Source: Stutzerimonas stutzeri (GTDB lineage Bacteria; Pseudomonadota; Gammaproteobacteria; Pseudomonadales; Pseudomonadaceae). Taken from it: a stretch of 64,000 nucleotides of DNA. The position numbers were made by a program, and so were the translations under genes. The stretch spans positions 620,001 to 684,000 of the forward strand of contig NZ_JANGEY010000001.1 in assembly GCF_024451105.1 (NCBI RefSeq), written 5' to 3'. Of this stretch, positions 36,987 to 47,189 are shown piece by piece (position 1 is the first letter of the stretch; every line of letters begins with the position of its first letter). A model generated the notes under the pieces. The model was not told where the DNA came from and searched no databases. It saw nothing but the letters and a program-made list of their open reading frames with translations.

Positions 36987-39170
36987 ATGCCCGCCACCTC
37001 GCTCCGCCACTCCCTGCGCCGCCTGTGGGCGCTGGACAAGTTCAGCTACAGCCTGCGGGTGCTGATCGCCCTCACCGGCAGCATGGCGCTGTGCTGGACC
37101 CTGGGGCGCATGGAGCTGCTCATCCCGCTGTTCCTCGGCATCGTCGCCAGCGCCCTGGCCGAGACCGACGACAGCTGGCGCGGCCGCCTGCACGCCCTGC
37201 TGGTCACCCTGGCCTGCTTCGCCACCGCCGCCTTCGCCGTCGAGCTGCTGTTTCCCTATCCCTGGCTGTTCGTCGCCGCCCTGGCGCTGTCGACCTTCGC
37301 CCTGACCATGCTCGGCGCCCTGGGCGAACGCTACGGCACCATCGCTTCGGGCACGCTGATCCTCTCCATCTACACCATGATCGGCGTCGACCAGCGCGGC
37401 GGCGAGGTCACCGACCTGTGGCGCGAGCCGCTGCTGCTGCTGGCCGGCGCCGCCTGGTACGGCGCGCTCTCGGTGCTCTGGCAGGCGCTGTTCAGCCAGC
37501 AACCGGTGCAGCAGGCGCTGGCCCGGGTGTTCCGCGAGCTGGACCAGTACCTGCGCCTCAAGGCCGCACTGTTCGAACCGCTGCGCGACCTCGACGTGGA
37601 GGCCCGGCGCCTCGAGCTGGCCGGCCAGAACGCCCGCCTGGTGGCGGCGCTCAACGCCGCCAAGGAGATCATCCTGCACCGGGTCGGCAAGGGCCGGACG
37701 AGCCCGCGGGTCAGCCGCTACCTGAAGCTGTACTTCCTCGCCCAGGACATCCACGAGCGCGCCAGCTCCTCGCACTACCCCTACACGGCGCTGGCCGAGG
37801 CATTCTTCCACAGCGACGTGCTGTTCCGCTGCCGCCTGCTGCTGCGTCAGCAGGGCAAGGCCTGCCGGGCGCTGGCCGAGGCCATCGAGCTGCGCCAGCC
37901 GTTCCTCCACCGGCGCGCCAGCGCCCAGGCCCGCGACGACCTGGCAGCCTCGCTGGCCTACCTGCAGGCGCAGGACAACCCGCAGTGGCGCGAGCTGCTG
38001 CGCGCCCTCCACGCGCTGGCCGACAACCTCGGCAGCATCGAGCGCCTGCTCGGCGCGGCGAGCAACCCCGACGCACTGGCCGAGGAGCAGGACAGTACCC
38101 TGCACGACCGCGACCCGCACAGCCTCGCCGAGGTCTGGCAGCGCCTGCGCCTGCAGCTCACCCCCAGCTCGCTGCTGTTCCGCCACGCCGTGCGCCTGGC
38201 CGTGGCGTTGGCCGCCGGCTACGGCGTGCTGCACGCCATCCACCCGACCCAGGGCTACTGGATCCTGCTCACCACGGTGTTCGTCTGCCAGTCCAGCTAC
38301 GGCGCCACGCGGGTCAAGCTGGTGCAGCGGATCGCCGGCACCCTGCTCGGCCTCACCGTCGGCTGGGCGCTGTTCGACCTGTTCCCCGGCGCCCTCGCCC
38401 AGTCGCTGATCGCGGTGATCGCCGGGGTGGCCTTCTTCGCCACCCGCGCCAGCCGCTACACCCTGGCCACCGCGGCGATCACCCTGATGGTGCTGTTCTG
38501 CTTCAACCAGGTCGGCGACGGCTACGGGCTGATCTGGCCGCGACTGTTCGACACCCTGCTCGGCAGCCTGATCGCCGCGCTGGCGGTGTTCCTGATCCTC
38601 CCCGACTGGCAGGGCCGCCGCCTGCCCAGCGTGGTGGCCAGTACCCTGAGCAGCCACGCCGCCTACCTGCGGCAGATCCTCCGGCAGTACGCCAGCGGCA
38701 AGCGCGACGACCTGGCCTATCGCCTGGCCCGGCGCGACGCCCACAATGCCGACGCCGCGCTGTCCGCCAGCCTGGCCAGCATGCTGCTCGAGCCCGGCCA
38801 CTTCCGCCGCGAGGCGGACGTGGGCTTTCGCTGCCTGGCGCTGTCGCACACCCTGCTCGGCTACCTGTCGGCGCTCGGCGCGCACCGCCCGGCCGCGCCG
38901 CTCGAACTGCACGGCCGCCTGGTCGAAGGGGCGGCCGAGCACCTGGCCGGCAGCCTCGACGAGATCGCCCGCGGGCTGCGGACGCGCCAGCCGCCCGAGC
39001 CCGCCAGCCGCGACGAGGAGGCGCTGGCCCGCGAACTGGAACAGCTGCCGGAGGCCTGCGACGAACGCGAACGCCTGCTGCGCAGCGAGCTGGCGCTGAT
39101 CTGCCGCCAGTTGCCGCCGCTGCGCGAGCTGAGCGTCCGCCTGCTGCGCCCGCTCGCGGCCGCCGCCTGA
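36987..39170 (+). CDS. yccS: YccS-family (FUSC) inner-membrane protein
   Basis: A 727-residue protein with two blocks of about five to six membrane helices (residues 20-150 and 400-540) separated and followed by cytoplasmic domains, the layout of the YccS/YhfK and aromatic-acid exporter (FUSC) families. Typical segments are YSLRVLIALTGSMALCWTLGRMELLIPLFLGIVASALAETDD and TQGYWILLTTVFVCQSSYGATRVKLVQRIAGTLLGL (each shown from longer runs, at residues 23-62 and 424-459). The substrate is unknown. It is divergent from nfeD, with about 120 bases between the starts. Confidence 0.88.
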   Translation: MPATSLRHSLRRLWALDKFSYSLRVLIALTGSMALCWTLGRMELLIPLFLGIVASALAETDDSWRGRLHALLVTLACFATAAFAVELLFPYPWLFVAALALSTFALTMLGALGERYGTIASGTLILSIYTMIGVDQRGGEVTDLWREPLLLLAGAAWYGALSVLWQALFSQQPVQQALARVFRELDQYLRLKAALFEPLRDLDVEARRLELAGQNARLVAALNAAKEIILHRVGKGRTSPRVSRYLKLYFLAQDIHERASSSHYPYTALAEAFFHSDVLFRCRLLLRQQGKACRALAEAIELRQPFLHRRASAQARDDLAASLAYLQAQDNPQWRELLRALHALADNLGSIERLLGAASNPDALAEEQDSTLHDRDPHSLAEVWQRLRLQLTPSSLLFRHAVRLAVALAAGYGVLHAIHPTQGYWILLTTVFVCQSSYGATRVKLVQRIAGTLLGLTVGWALFDLFPGALAQSLIAVIAGVAFFATRASRYTLATAAITLMVLFCFNQVGDGYGLIWPRLFDTLLGSLIAALAVFLILPDWQGRRLPSVVASTLSSHAAYLRQILRQYASGKRDDLAYRLARRDAHNADAALSASLASMLLEPGHFRREADVGFRCLALSHTLLGYLSALGAHRPAAPLELHGRLVEGAAEHLAGSLDEIARGLRTRQPPEPASRDEEALARELEQLPEACDERERLLRSELALICRQLPPLRELSVRLLRPLAAAA

Positions 39171-39275
39171 GGCTTGCGTGGCCGGCGGCGGCTGGGGCTA
39201 GACTGTCTGCGAGGATCGCCGCGCCAAGCCCCCACCCGCCGTGCGCCCCTGGCGCCAAGACTGGAGAAGTCCGCC

Positions 39276-40217
39276 ATGACCAGCCCCGAAACCGGCTTCG
39301 ACCCCCGCGTATTCCGCCGCGCGCTGGGCAATTTCGCCACCGGCGTCACCATAGTCACCGCCCGCAGCCCGAGCGGCGAGCAGGTCGGCGTCACCGCCAA
39401 CAGCTTCAACTCGGTTTCCCTGGAGCCGCCGCTGATTCTCTGGAGCATCGACAAGCGCTCCGCCAGCCACGCGGTGTTCGCCGCTGCCAGCCACTTCGCG
39501 GTGAACATCCTCGCCGCCGACCAGATCGAGCTGTCCAACCACTTCGCCCGCCCGCAGGAGGACAAGTTCGCCGGCGTCGGCTACGAGGCGGGCCTCGGCG
39601 GCGCACCGCTGCTGCCCGACTGCGCCGCGCGCTTCCAGTGCGAGCTCCACCAGCAGGTGGACGGCGGCGACCACTGGATCCTGATCGGCAAGGTGGTGGC
39701 CTTCGACGACCTCGGCCGCTCGCCGCTGCTCTACCACCAGGGCGCCTACTCGATGGTCCTGCCGCACCCGCGCGCCCCGCGCAAGCCCGCCGCCGAGGGT
39801 GCGCCGGCCGCCATGCACGGCCGGCTGCTGCGCGACAACCTGTTCTACCTGATGATCCAGGCGGTCAACGCCTACCAGGCCAGCTACACGCCCAAGCAGC
39901 TGTCCACCGGCCTGCGCACCAGCGAGGCGCGCATGCTGATGGTGCTGGAGGACAGCGCCCAGCTCGACCTGGTCGCCCTGCAGCGCGAGGTGGCGATGCC
40001 GACCCGCGAGATCGAGGAAGCGCTGGCCAACCTGCAGCAGAAGGGCCTGGTCGCCGAGAGCGCCGCCGGCCACCAGCTGACCGAGGCCGGCCGCGCACAG
40101 ACCGAGGCACTCTGGGAGATTGCCCGGCGCCAGCAGGAGGCGGTGTTCGCCGGGGTCGGCGTCGAGGACCTCGAGGCCTTCAGGCGGGTGCTCAAGGTGG
40201 TGATGGCCGCGCAGTAA
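39276..40217 (+). CDS. flavin reductase with C-terminal MarR-like domain
   Basis: A 313-residue fusion. Residues 1-175 are a flavin reductase-like FMN-binding domain (RRALGNFATGVTIVTARS, GVTANSFNSVSLEPPLILWS, FAVNILAADQ). Residues 185-313 are a winged-helix domain of the MarR type (LRTSEARMLMVLEDSAQLDL, MPTREIEEALANLQQKGLV). The same architecture is known in the reductase component C1 of p-hydroxyphenylacetate hydroxylase, where the MarR-like domain senses the aromatic substrate and relieves inhibition. No oxygenase component is encoded nearby, so the partner and ligand are unknown. CTGGAG lies upstream of the ATG. Confidence 0.87.
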   Translation: MTSPETGFDPRVFRRALGNFATGVTIVTARSPSGEQVGVTANSFNSVSLEPPLILWSIDKRSASHAVFAAASHFAVNILAADQIELSNHFARPQEDKFAGVGYEAGLGGAPLLPDCAARFQCELHQQVDGGDHWILIGKVVAFDDLGRSPLLYHQGAYSMVLPHPRAPRKPAAEGAPAAMHGRLLRDNLFYLMIQAVNAYQASYTPKQLSTGLRTSEARMLMVLEDSAQLDLVALQREVAMPTREIEEALANLQQKGLVAESAAGHQLTEAGRAQTEALWEIARRQQEAVFAGVGVEDLEAFRRVLKVVMAAQ

Positions 40218-40229
40218 GCGCGGCCTGTC

Positions 40230-40721
40230 TCAGCCCAGCTCGCGCCAGGTCAGGTACAGGCGCAAGTCGAACTCCAGCTGCTGGTAGCCCGGCAGCATGT
40301 GCTCGCAGAGCTGGTAGAACGCCTTGTTGTGGTCGAACTCGCGCAGGTGCGCCAGCTCGTGGACCACGATCATCTCGAGGAACTCGGGCGCGGCGTCGCG
40401 GAACAGCGCGGCGACGCGAATCTCCTTCTTCGCCTTGAGCTTGCCGCCCTGCACCCGCGAGACCGCGGTGTGCAGGCCGAGGGCGTTACGCACCACGTCC
40501 AGCTTGCTGTCGTAGAGCACCTTGTCGATCCCCGGCGCGTTGCGCAGGAAGCGCTGCTTGCGCTCCATCACGTAGGCGTACAGCGCCTTGTCGCTCTGCA
40601 CCGCATGGCGCTCGGGATAGCGCTTGGCCAGGTAGTCGCCGAGGCGTTCCTCGGCGATCAGCCGGCGCACCTGCTCCTGCAGGTGGGGCGGATAGGCGGC
40701 GAGGTATTTCAGGATGGTCAT
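40230..40721 (-). CDS. YgjP-like (DUF45/M48-type) metallopeptidase
   Basis: A 163-residue protein with the zinc motif HELAHLREFDHNKAFYQL: HExxH followed by a third ligand in the DHNKAF segment, as in YgjP-like metallopeptidases. The N-terminal half (LKYLAAYPPHLQEQVRRLI, ALYAYVMERKQRF) is helical. It converges with the flavin reductase gene, with 12 bases between their stop codons. The start lacks a strong Shine-Dalgarno sequence. The substrate is unknown. Confidence 0.85.
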   Translation of the reverse strand: MTILKYLAAYPPHLQEQVRRLIAEERLGDYLAKRYPERHAVQSDKALYAYVMERKQRFLRNAPGIDKVLYDSKLDVVRNALGLHTAVSRVQGGKLKAKKEIRVAALFRDAAPEFLEMIVVHELAHLREFDHNKAFYQLCEHMLPGYQQLEFDLRLYLTWRELG

Positions 40722-40868
40722 GGCAAGGGGCGTTCGCGGTCGGGAACGGCATTCTAACCTGCCGTCCGACCGGCCGCCGCGCCGCCCGGAACTTGCGCGC
40801 GCGCGGGTTTCCTGCGAAAACGCCGCACCCTGCCGGCCATGACCGGCGCAGCCAGCGAGAGACGAGCG

Positions 40869-41210
40869 ATGAGCGAGCAACTGCAGATCGAGGACATCCG
40901 GCCGGGCGACGGCAAGGCCGTGGTCAAGGGTGCCCTGATCACCACCCAGTACACCGGCTGGCTGGAAGATGGCACCGAGTTCGACTCCTCCTACGCCAAG
41001 GGCCGCCCGTTCCAGTGCGTGATCGGCACCGGCCGGGTGATCAAGGGCTGGGACCAGGGACTGATGGGCATGCAGGTCGGCGGCAAGCGCAGGCTGTTCG
41101 TGCCGGCGCACCTGGCCTACGGCGAGCGGCAGATCGGTGCGCACATCAAGCCCAACTCCAACCTGATCTTCGAGATCGAGCTGTTGGAAGTGCTGACCCG
41201 CGACGACTGA
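40869..41210 (+). CDS. FKBP-type peptidyl-prolyl isomerase
   Basis: A 113-residue single-domain FKBP with no signal peptide, so cytoplasmic. The fold is clear from VKGALITTQYTGWLEDGTEFDSSYAKGRPFQCVIGTGRVIKGWDQGLMGMQVGGKRRL (residues 23-80), including the conserved Tyr, Phe/Asp (EFDSS) and VIKGWDQGL active-site segments, then the flap PAHLAYGERQIG. Start at 40869 (MSEQLQIEDI) has GAGAGACGAG before it. It accelerates proline isomerisation in folding or regulation. Confidence 0.92.
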   Translation: MSEQLQIEDIRPGDGKAVVKGALITTQYTGWLEDGTEFDSSYAKGRPFQCVIGTGRVIKGWDQGLMGMQVGGKRRLFVPAHLAYGERQIGAHIKPNSNLIFEIELLEVLTRDD

Positions 41211-41224
41211 GAACCCGCCCACGA

Positions 41225-41370
41225 TCTGCTGCGCGTCGGCCATGCTGCGTTGAAGTCGGTTTCGGAATGCTCATTTGCAACCAGCAAACTCCGCTTCCTC
41301 AACCGATTTTGCGGGGCCGCCGAGGCCTTGCCTGGCTCTAGCTCGCGAGATCGTGGACAGGTTCTGGTCC
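41225..41370. other. intergenic stretch between the FKBP gene and fba
   Basis: About 220 bases separate the FKBP and fba stop codons. Apart from the fba terminator it contains no gene. Its composition (GAAGTCGGTTTCGGAATGCT, TTTGCGGGGCCGCCGAGGCC) looks like a dispersed Pseudomonas intergenic repeat rather than a unique sequence, but that impression is not verified. Confidence 0.3.
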
Positions 41371-41377
41371 GGACAGC

Positions 41378-41404
41378 ACAAGGCCCGCACGTGGCGGGCC
41401 TTGT
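41378..41404 (-). terminator. hairpin terminator of fba
   Basis: ACAAGGCCCGC pairs perfectly with GCGGGCCTTGT (11 bp, 5-base loop), 28 bases after the fba stop codon. No T run follows on the minus strand. Confidence 0.65.
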
Positions 41405-41431
41405 GGGGCTACCAGAAGCGAACGCGCCGGA

Positions 41432-42496
41432 TCAGTTGACCTTGGCAGCCAGCTCGCCGCGGGCGTAGCGCTGGAACATGCCTTCCAGGGAGATCGGCTT
41501 GATCTTCGAGGCATTGCCGGCGGTGCCGAAGGCTTCGTAGCGGGCGATGCAGATGTCGCGCATGGCTTCGATGGTCTTGGCGAAGAACTTGCGCGGGTCG
41601 AACTCGCTCGGCTGCTCGGCCATCATGCGGCGCATGGCACCGGTGGAAGCCAGGCGCAGGTCGGTGTCGATGTTGACCTTGCGCACGCCGTGCTTGATGC
41701 CCTCGACGATCTCCTCGACCGGCACGCCGTAGGTTTCCTTGATGTCGCCACCGTACTGGTTGATGATCGCCAGCCACTCCTGCGGCACCGAGGAGGAACC
41801 GTGCATCACCAGGTGGGTGTTGGGGATGCGCTTGTGGATTTCCTTGATGCGCTCGATGGCCAGCACGTCGCCGGTCGGCGGCTTGGTGAACTTGTAGGCG
41901 CCGTGGCTGGTGCCGATGGCGATGGCCAGGGCGTCGACCTGGGTGGCCTTGACGAAGGCCGCCGCCTCTTCCGGATCGGTCAGCATCTGGCTGTGGTCGA
42001 GGGTGCCCTCGGCGCCGACGCCGTCTTCCTCACCGGCCTGGCCGGTTTCCAGGCTGCCCAGGCAGCCCAGCTCGCCTTCCACCGACACGCCGCAGGCGTG
42101 GGCCATGGCCACGGTCTGCTGGGTGACGCGCACGTTGTAGTCGTAGTCGGCCGGGGTCTTGCCGTCGGCCATCAGCGAACCGTCCATCATCACCGAGCTG
42201 AAGCCCAGCTGGATCGAGCGCTGGCAGACGTCCGGGCTGGTGCCGTGATCCTGGTGCATGCACACCGGGATGTGCGGGAATTCCTCGATGGCGGCGAGGA
42301 TCAGGTGGCGCAGGAAGGGCGCGCCGGCGTACTTGCGGGCGCCGGCGGAGGCCTGGACGATCACCGGGGAGTCGGTCTTGTCGGCCGCTTCCATGATGGC
42401 GCGCATCTGCTCGAGGTTGTTGACGTTGAAGGCCGGCACGCCGTAGCCGTATTCGGCGGCGTGGTCCAGCAGCTGGCGCATGCTGATAAGTGCCAT
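41432..42496 (-). CDS. fba: class II fructose-1,6-bisphosphate aldolase
   Basis: A 354-residue zinc aldolase that interconverts fructose-1,6-bisphosphate with triose phosphates. Zinc ligands are visible in [12 protein letters not shown] and HGAYKF; other landmarks are [52 protein letters not shown] and [14 protein letters not shown]. Sequence and length match the Calvin-subtype class II enzymes of Pseudomonas. It is the last of the tkt-epd-pgk-fba series, separated from pgk by a repeat-filled 196-base gap. In Pseudomonas, which lacks 6-phosphofructokinase, it mainly serves gluconeogenesis. Confidence 0.96.
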   Translation of the reverse strand: MALISMRQLLDHAAEYGYGVPAFNVNNLEQMRAIMEAADKTDSPVIVQASAGARKYAGAPFLRHLILAAIEEFPHIPVCMHQDHGTSPDVCQRSIQLGFSSVMMDGSLMADGKTPADYDYNVRVTQQTVAMAHACGVSVEGELGCLGSLETGQAGEEDGVGAEGTLDHSQMLTDPEEAAAFVKATQVDALAIAIGTSHGAYKFTKPPTGDVLAIERIKEIHKRIPNTHLVMHGSSSVPQEWLAIINQYGGDIKETYGVPVEEIVEGIKHGVRKVNIDTDLRLASTGAMRRMMAEQPSEFDPRKFFAKTIEAMRDICIARYEAFGTAGNASKIKPISLEGMFQRYARGELAAKVN

Positions 42497-42579
42497 CGGT
42501 GTAGCTCCCAGTAAGGGTCGTTTGATCGGTGCCCAGCCTGCCGCAGGGGCAGGTCGGGCGCAATATGCTGGCGGACGAT

Positions 42580-42684
42580 CGTTGCCACGCTCCCGCGTGG
42601 CAATGCATCCCCGGACGCTCCGGCGTCCATGCACCGGGACGCCGAGCGTCCCGGGCGCGGCTCCCACGCCGGAGCGTGGGAGCC
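42580..42684. repeat. dispersed palindromic repeat between pgk and fba
   Basis: Successive inverted repeats TTGCCACG/CGTGGCAA, GGACGC/GCGTCC (twice) and GGCTCCCACGC/GCGTGGGAGCC lie end to end. This is the style of the CCCACGCTCC...GCGTGGGA intergenic repeats spread through Pseudomonas genomes. Confidence 0.7.
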
Positions 42685-42692
42685 ATCAGGCC

Positions 42693-43856
42693 TCAGGCCT
42701 TGGCGCGCTCTTCCAGCACCGCCACGGCCGGCAGGACCTTGCCCTCGACGAACTCGAGGAAGGCGCCGCCGCCGGTGGAGATGTAGGAGATGCGCTCGGC
42801 CACGCCGTACTTGTCGATGGCCGCCAGGGTGTCGCCGCCGCCGGCGATGGAGAAGGCGTCGCTGGCGGCGATGGCCTGGGCCAGCGCCCGGGTGCCGTTG
42901 CCGAACTGGTCGAACTCGAACACGCCGACCGGGCCGTTCCACAGGATGGTCTGCGAGGCCTTGAGCATCTCGGCGAACATCGCCGCGGTCTGCGGGCCGA
43001 TGTCGAGGATCATGTCGTCGTCGGCGACCTCGCCGATCAGCTTGACGGTGGCGGAGGCCGACTCGGCGAACTCCTTGGCGACCACCACGTCGACCGGCAG
43101 CGGCACGGCGACCTTGGCGGCGATGGCGCGGGCGGTGTCCAGCAGCTCGGCTTCGCACAGCGACTTGCCGACCTTGTAGCCGGCGGCGGCGAGGAAGGTG
43201 TTGGCGATGCCGCCGCCGACGATCAGCTGGTCGCAGATCTCGGCCAGCGAGTTCAGCACGTCGAGCTTGGTGGAGACCTTGGAGCCGGCGACGATGGCGA
43301 CCATCGGCCGCGCCGGCTTGTCGAGGGCCTTGCCCAGGGCGTCCAGCTCGGCGGCCAGCAGCGGGCCGGCGCAGGCGACCTTGGCGAACTTGGCAACGCC
43401 GTGGGTCGAGCCCTCGGCGCGGTGGGCGGTGCCGAAGGCGTCCATGACGAACACGTCGCACAGCGCGGCGTATTGCTGCGCCAGCTCGTCGCTGTTCTTT
43501 TTCTCGCCCTTGTTGAAGCGCACGTTCTCGAACAGCACGACCTGACCCGGCTGCACGTCGACGCCGCCCAGGTAGTCGCTGACCAGCGGCACTTCGCGGC
43601 CGAGGGCCTTGGACAGGTAGTCGGCGACCGGCTTGAGGCTGTTCTCGGCGGAGAACTCGCCCTCGGTCGGACGGCCCAGGTGCGAACAGACCATGACCGC
43701 CGCGCCCTTCTCCAGCGCAAGCCGGATGGTCGGCAGGGAGGCGACGATGCGCGCGTCGCTCTTGACCGCGCCGTCCTTCACCGGAACGTTGAGGTCTTCG
43801 CGGATCAGCACGCGCTTGCCGGCGAGATCCAGGTCGGTCATCTTCAAAACAGTCAT
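42693..43856 (-). CDS. pgk: phosphoglycerate kinase
   Basis: A 387-residue glycolytic/gluconeogenic kinase transferring phosphate between 1,3-bisphosphoglycerate and ADP. The signature [16 protein letters not shown] is at residues 14-29, with [11 protein letters not shown], the substrate loop [13 protein letters not shown], the hinge [12 protein letters not shown], and the C-terminal ATP-site sequence [15 protein letters not shown] and [13 protein letters not shown]. Length is typical. It follows epd by 12 bases and is probably transcribed with it. Confidence 0.97.
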   Translation of the reverse strand: MTVLKMTDLDLAGKRVLIREDLNVPVKDGAVKSDARIVASLPTIRLALEKGAAVMVCSHLGRPTEGEFSAENSLKPVADYLSKALGREVPLVSDYLGGVDVQPGQVVLFENVRFNKGEKKNSDELAQQYAALCDVFVMDAFGTAHRAEGSTHGVAKFAKVACAGPLLAAELDALGKALDKPARPMVAIVAGSKVSTKLDVLNSLAEICDQLIVGGGIANTFLAAAGYKVGKSLCEAELLDTARAIAAKVAVPLPVDVVVAKEFAESASATVKLIGEVADDDMILDIGPQTAAMFAEMLKASQTILWNGPVGVFEFDQFGNGTRALAQAIAASDAFSIAGGGDTLAAIDKYGVAERISYISTGGGAFLEFVEGKVLPAVAVLEERAKA

Positions 43857-43868
43857 GGGCTCAGTCCT

Positions 43869-44921
43869 TTACATGGGCTGTGGGCGATGGGCGACGCGCA
43901 GGAAGTGTTCCGCCACGTCGAGCATGCGGTTGGCAAAGCCCCACTCGTTGTCGAACCAGGCCAGCAGGTTGACCAGCCGCGGGCCGGAAACCAGGGTCTG
44001 GCTGCCATCGACGATGGCCGAGTGGGGGTCGTGGTTGAAGTCGCAGCTGGCGTGGGGCAGCTCGGTGTAGTCGATCAGTCCCTTGAGCGGGCCATGCCCG
44101 GCGGCCTCGCGCAGCACGCGGTTGATCTCGGCCGCCGTGGTGTCGCGGCGGGTCTGCAGGGTGATGTCCAGGCAGGACACGTTGACCGTCGGCACGCGGA
44201 TCGCCTTGGCCTTGACCCGTCCGGACAATTCGGGGAGCAGGCGCTCGATGCCGCGGGCGAGGCCGGTGGACACCGGGATCACCGACTGGAACGCCGAGCG
44301 GGTGCGGCGCAGGTCCTCGTGGTGGTAGGCGTCGATCACCGGCTGGTCGTTCATCGCCGAGTGGATGGTGGTGATCGCCACGTAGTCGAGGCCGATCGCC
44401 TCGTCGAGCAGCTTGAGCAGCGGCACGCTGCAGTTGGTGGTGCACGAGGCGTTGGACAGCAGTTTCTCGGCGCCGCTCAGGCTGGCCTGGTTGACGCCGT
44501 AGACCACGGTGGCGTCGACGTCGGCCTCGCTGGCCATCGGCTGGGAGAACAGCACCCGCGGCGCGCCAGCAGCGAGGAAACGCTCGCCATCGGCGCGGCT
44601 GTGGTAGACGCCGGAGCACTCCAGCACCAGATCGACGCCCAGCGCCGCCCAGTCGATGGCCTCGGGCGTCGCCTCGCGCAGCACCTTCACGCAGTCGCCG
44701 TTGATGTGCAGGCAGTCGCCGGCGACCTTGACCTCGCCGGGGAAGCGGCCGTGGGTGGAGTCGAAGCGGGTCAGGTACTCGACGCTGGCCTGGTCGGCCA
44801 GGTCGTTGAGCGCGACGATCTCCAGCGCGCAGTCCGCGCCGCGCTCGTGCAACGCGCGCAGCACGCAGCGGCCGATGCGGCCGTAGCCGTTGAGGGCGAC
44901 TTTGTAGGGACGTTTCGACAT
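43869..44921 (-). CDS. epd: D-erythrose-4-phosphate dehydrogenase
   Basis: A 350-residue enzyme of the GAPDH superfamily, oxidising erythrose-4-phosphate for pyridoxal phosphate synthesis. NAD-binding VALNGYGRIGRCVLRAL is at residues 8-24; the catalytic Cys is in SNASCTTNCSVPLLKLL, and the NEWGFANRML motif lies near the C-terminus. Assignment to Epd rather than GapA rests on its place between tktA and pgk, the gapB/epd arrangement, and on segments such as CSGVYHSRADGERFLAAGA. GAGAGCTC is a modest ribosome binding site before ATG 44921. Confidence 0.88.
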   Translation of the reverse strand: MSKRPYKVALNGYGRIGRCVLRALHERGADCALEIVALNDLADQASVEYLTRFDSTHGRFPGEVKVAGDCLHINGDCVKVLREATPEAIDWAALGVDLVLECSGVYHSRADGERFLAAGAPRVLFSQPMASEADVDATVVYGVNQASLSGAEKLLSNASCTTNCSVPLLKLLDEAIGLDYVAITTIHSAMNDQPVIDAYHHEDLRRTRSAFQSVIPVSTGLARGIERLLPELSGRVKAKAIRVPTVNVSCLDITLQTRRDTTAAEINRVLREAAGHGPLKGLIDYTELPHASCDFNHDPHSAIVDGSQTLVSGPRLVNLLAWFDNEWGFANRMLDVAEHFLRVAHRPQPM

Positions 44922-44960
44922 GAGCTCTCGCAGTCTTTCGCTCGGCGCGGGGAGTGCCTC

Positions 44961-45016
44961 GTAGGGTGCGCCATGCGCACCACAGGCGAACCAACGGTGC
45001 GCACGGCGCACCCTAC
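44961..45016. repeat. palindromic repeat between tktA and epd
   Basis: GTAGGGTGCGCCATGCGCACC is mirrored by GGTGCGCACGGCGCACCCTAC, with one internal mismatch and a 14-base centre. It resembles short dispersed repeats of Pseudomonas and occupies most of the tktA-epd gap. Confidence 0.75.
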
Positions 45017-45060
45017 CGGAGCGCCGGTGGCTGACCGCGACCAGCCACCGGCCACGCAGG

Positions 45061-47061
45061 TCAGACGTCCAGCAGCTCCTCGGCGGTGCTCAGCACGTTG
45101 TCGAGGGTGAAGCCGAACTCCTCGAACAGCTGGCCGGCCGGCGCGGATTCGCCGAAGCTGGTCATGCCGATGATGCGGCCTTCCAAGCCGACGTACTTGT
45201 ACCAGAAGTCGGCATGCGCGGCCTCGATGGCGATGCGCGCGCCGACCTGCAGCGGCAGCACGGCCTGCTTCCAGGCGGCGTCCTGCTGGTCGAACACGCT
45301 GGTCGACGGCATCGACACCACGCGCACCTGGCGGCCCTGGGCGGTCAGCGCCTCATAGGCCTGCACGGCCAGGCCGACTTCCGAGCCGGTGGCGATCAGG
45401 ATCAGCTCCGGCTCGCCGGCGCAGTCCTTCAGCACGTAGCCACCGCGGGCGATGTCGGCGATCTGCTGCTCGCTGCGCGGCTGGTGCGCCAGGTTCTGGC
45501 GGCTGAACACCAGCGCCGACGGGCCGTCCTGGCGCTCGATGGCGTACTTCCAGGCCACCGCGGATTCCACCGCGTCGGCCGGGCGCCAGCAGTCGAGGTT
45601 CGGCGTGCCGCGCAGGCTGGCCAACTGCTCGATCGGCTGGTGGGTCGGGCCGTCCTCGCCCAGGCCGATGGAGTCGTGGGTGAACACGTAGAGCACGCGC
45701 TGCTTCATCAGCGCCGACATGCGCACGGCGTTGCGCGCGTATTCCATGAAGATCAGGAAGGTCGCGCCGTAGGGGATGAAGCCGCCGTGCAGGGCGACGC
45801 CGTTCATGATCGCCGCCATGCCGAACTCGCGCACGCCGTAGTGCACGTAGTTGCCGCCGGCGTCGTCGTGGGCCAGGCCCTTGCAGCCCTTCCACAGGGT
45901 CAGGTTGGAACCGGCCAGGTCGGCCGAGCCGCCGAGGAACTCGGGCAGCAGCGGACCGAAGGCGTTGAGGGTGTTCTGGCTGGCCTTGCGGCTGGCGATG
46001 GTCTCGCCCTTCTCGGCGACTTCCGCGACGTAGGCGGCGGCCTTCTCGGCGAAGCCTTCCGGCAGCTCGCCGGCCAGGCGGCGCTGGAACTCGGCGGCCA
46101 GTTCGGGGAACTCGGCGGCGTAGGCGGCGAACTTCTCGTTCCAGGCGGCCTCGCGGGCAGCACCGGCTTCCTTCGCGTCCCACTCGGCGTAGATGTCGGC
46201 GGGGATCTCGAACGGGCCATGCTCCCAGCCGAGCTGGGCGCGGGTGGCGGCGATCTCGTCGGCGCCCAGGGGCGCGCCGTGGCACTCTTCCTTGCCGGCC
46301 TTGTTCGGCGAGCCGAAGCCGATCACGGTCTTGCAGCAGATCAGGGTCGGACGCTCGGTTTCGGCGCGGGCGGTCTCGATGGCCATCTTGATCTCGTCGG
46401 CGTCGTGGCCGTCGACGTTGCGGATCACCTGCCAGCCGTAGGCCTCGAAGCGCGCCGGGGTGTCGTCGGTGAACCAGCCCTCGACCTCGCCGTCGATGGA
46501 GATGCCGTTGTCGTCGTAGAAGGCGACCAGCTTGCCCAGGCCCAGGGTACCGGCCAGCGAGCAGACTTCGTGGCTGATGCCTTCCATCATGCAGCCGTCG
46601 CCGAGGAAGGCGTAGGTGAAGTGGTCGACGATGGCGTGGCCTTCGCGGTTGAACTGCGCGCCCAGCACCTTCTCGGCGATGGCGAAGCCGACCGCGTTGG
46701 CGATGCCCTGGCCGAGCGGGCCGGTGGTGGTCTCCACGCCCGGGGTGTAGCCGAATTCCGGGTGGCCCGGGGTGCGGCTGTGCAGCTGGCGGAACTGCTT
46801 GAGGTCGTCGATCGTCAGGTCGTAGCCGGTCAGGTGCAGCAGCGAGTAGACCAGCATCGAGCCGTGGCCGTTGGACAGCACGAAGCGGTCGCGGTCGGCC
46901 CACTGCGGGTTCTGCGGATTGTGCTTGAGGAAGTCGCGCCACAGCACTTCGGCGATGTCCGCCATGCCCATGGGTGCGCCGGGATGGCCGCTGTTGGCTT
47001 TCTGCACGGCATCCATGCTGAGGGCACGAATGGCATTGGCTCGGTCACGACGACTGGGCAT
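45061..47061 (-). CDS. tktA: transketolase
   Basis: A 666-residue thiamine-diphosphate enzyme of the non-oxidative pentose phosphate pathway. The N-terminal part has [33 protein letters not shown] and the TPP-binding [18 protein letters not shown]...DDNGISIDG; the middle has the pyrimidine domain [21 protein letters not shown] and the Glu of [19 protein letters not shown] (each quoted as parts of longer segments). AGGAGACCAGCG precedes the ATG at 47061. It heads the tktA-epd-pgk-fba series and is divergent from the ArsR-methyltransferase gene. Confidence 0.97.
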   Translation of the reverse strand: MPSRRDRANAIRALSMDAVQKANSGHPGAPMGMADIAEVLWRDFLKHNPQNPQWADRDRFVLSNGHGSMLVYSLLHLTGYDLTIDDLKQFRQLHSRTPGHPEFGYTPGVETTTGPLGQGIANAVGFAIAEKVLGAQFNREGHAIVDHFTYAFLGDGCMMEGISHEVCSLAGTLGLGKLVAFYDDNGISIDGEVEGWFTDDTPARFEAYGWQVIRNVDGHDADEIKMAIETARAETERPTLICCKTVIGFGSPNKAGKEECHGAPLGADEIAATRAQLGWEHGPFEIPADIYAEWDAKEAGAAREAAWNEKFAAYAAEFPELAAEFQRRLAGELPEGFAEKAAAYVAEVAEKGETIASRKASQNTLNAFGPLLPEFLGGSADLAGSNLTLWKGCKGLAHDDAGGNYVHYGVREFGMAAIMNGVALHGGFIPYGATFLIFMEYARNAVRMSALMKQRVLYVFTHDSIGLGEDGPTHQPIEQLASLRGTPNLDCWRPADAVESAVAWKYAIERQDGPSALVFSRQNLAHQPRSEQQIADIARGGYVLKDCAGEPELILIATGSEVGLAVQAYEALTAQGRQVRVVSMPSTSVFDQQDAAWKQAVLPLQVGARIAIEAAHADFWYKYVGLEGRIIGMTSFGESAPAGQLFEEFGFTLDNVLSTAEELLDV

Positions 47062-47189
47062 CGCTGGTCTCCTGCGAGGGGGCTTGACGAAAAAGGCGGC
47101 CATTTTCGCCCAGCGGCGGGGGAACGGGCAATCACAGATGGTCGATCCGGGCGAATCGGCCCGCCGCCCCGGCGCCGACCTGGCGCCAA

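Noticed and set aside
37025-40438. A 1137-codon open frame on the plus strand
   Set aside because: It is a by-product of high GC content: it overlaps yccS and the flavin reductase in another frame and its product is Arg/Ala/Pro-rich with no recognisable domain.
42580-42684. A CRISPR array
   Set aside because: The repeats are different nested palindromes lying next to each other, with no equal-length spacers.
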